Shown here piece after piece: positions 63,831 through 64,000 of a stretch of DNA of 64,000 nt. A program made the translations under genes and the position numbers. Each line of letters opens with the position of its first letter. Within the stretch, counting starts at the first letter, position 1. The notes under the pieces are model-generated. The model was not told where the DNA came from. It saw only the letters and a list, made by a program, of their open reading frames with translations, and searched no databases. The stretch lies in the NCBI GenBank assembly GCA_023052935.1, contig CM041292.1, forward strand, positions 91,247,169-91,311,168. Direction: 5' to 3'. Source of the stretch: Piezodorus guildinii. Taxonomy: Eukaryota > Arthropoda > Insecta > Hemiptera > Pentatomidae.

Positions 63831-64000
63831 AAATAAACATTATTGATTTCGATCGAAAACATTATAAATACGTTTGAATTAAAGTAATCCAGGTGTATAG
63901 GTTTTTTTTTTTTCATCACCAAAAATTATAGGTTTTGATTCAATGCTCCGAAAAATTTTGGTTAAAAATATTATTGAAAAATAAAGTCAGTTCCGAAGAG

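Overview
The window is AT-rich eukaryotic DNA, almost certainly from an arthropod and most likely an insect. Host genes are split by introns with GT/AG boundaries, and much of the sequence is transposable-element debris: non-LTR retrotransposons, mariner, Tc1 and pogo DNA transposons, tRNA-derived SINEs and MITE-like hairpins. The order cannot be fixed from the sequence alone; a hemipteran-like genome is only a guess.

Three host genes are recognisable. (1) At 1-788 on the minus strand is a coding exon of mastermind (mam), the Notch/CSL co-activator. It runs off the left edge. (2) From 22477 to 6879 on the minus strand is a complete six-exon gene for calcineurin B, the Ca2+-binding regulatory subunit of calcineurin. 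The exons join to exactly 170 codons with four canonical EF-hands. (3) From 22706 on the plus strand come the first two exons of an LRRC58-like leucine-rich-repeat protein. It is head to head with CanB across about 230 bp, which is probably a shared bidirectional promoter. No further LRRC58 exon was found up to 64000.

Region by region. 1-6.9 kb: mam exon, then AT-rich DNA probably including mam 5' sequence and a long CanB 3'UTR. 6.9-22.5 kb: CanB. Its 12-kb intron 3 holds a LINE 3' end, a copy of an unnamed ~0.9-kb repeat, a jockey-type copy interrupted by a full-length ORF1+ORF2 LINE (13-bp target-site duplication), and a deleted mariner with intact ends. 23.5-64 kb: transposon-rich DNA, either a very long LRRC58 intron or intergenic. 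It holds at least five SINE copies (one with a 14-bp TSD), degraded mariners (one split by a LINE fragment), a nearly complete RTE-like LINE (13-bp TSD), a pogo/Tigger-like element, a Tc1 remnant and several LINE tails.

The most unusual material is at 49-63 kb. A ~0.9-kb non-coding repeat family begins with a hairpin (ACTTTCACTTAC...GTAAGGGAAAGT), ends with the inverted form GTAAGTGAAAGT plus a GC-rich tail (TTGCGCGCACCAGA), and carries a (GT)n tract at a fixed internal position. Two copies abut head to tail. Between copies lies a ~600-bp palindrome, one arm of which carries a hammerhead/Penelope-like motif; similar motifs occur at 41.4 and 47.8 kb. All family assignments were made by eye from translated motifs; no database search was possible.
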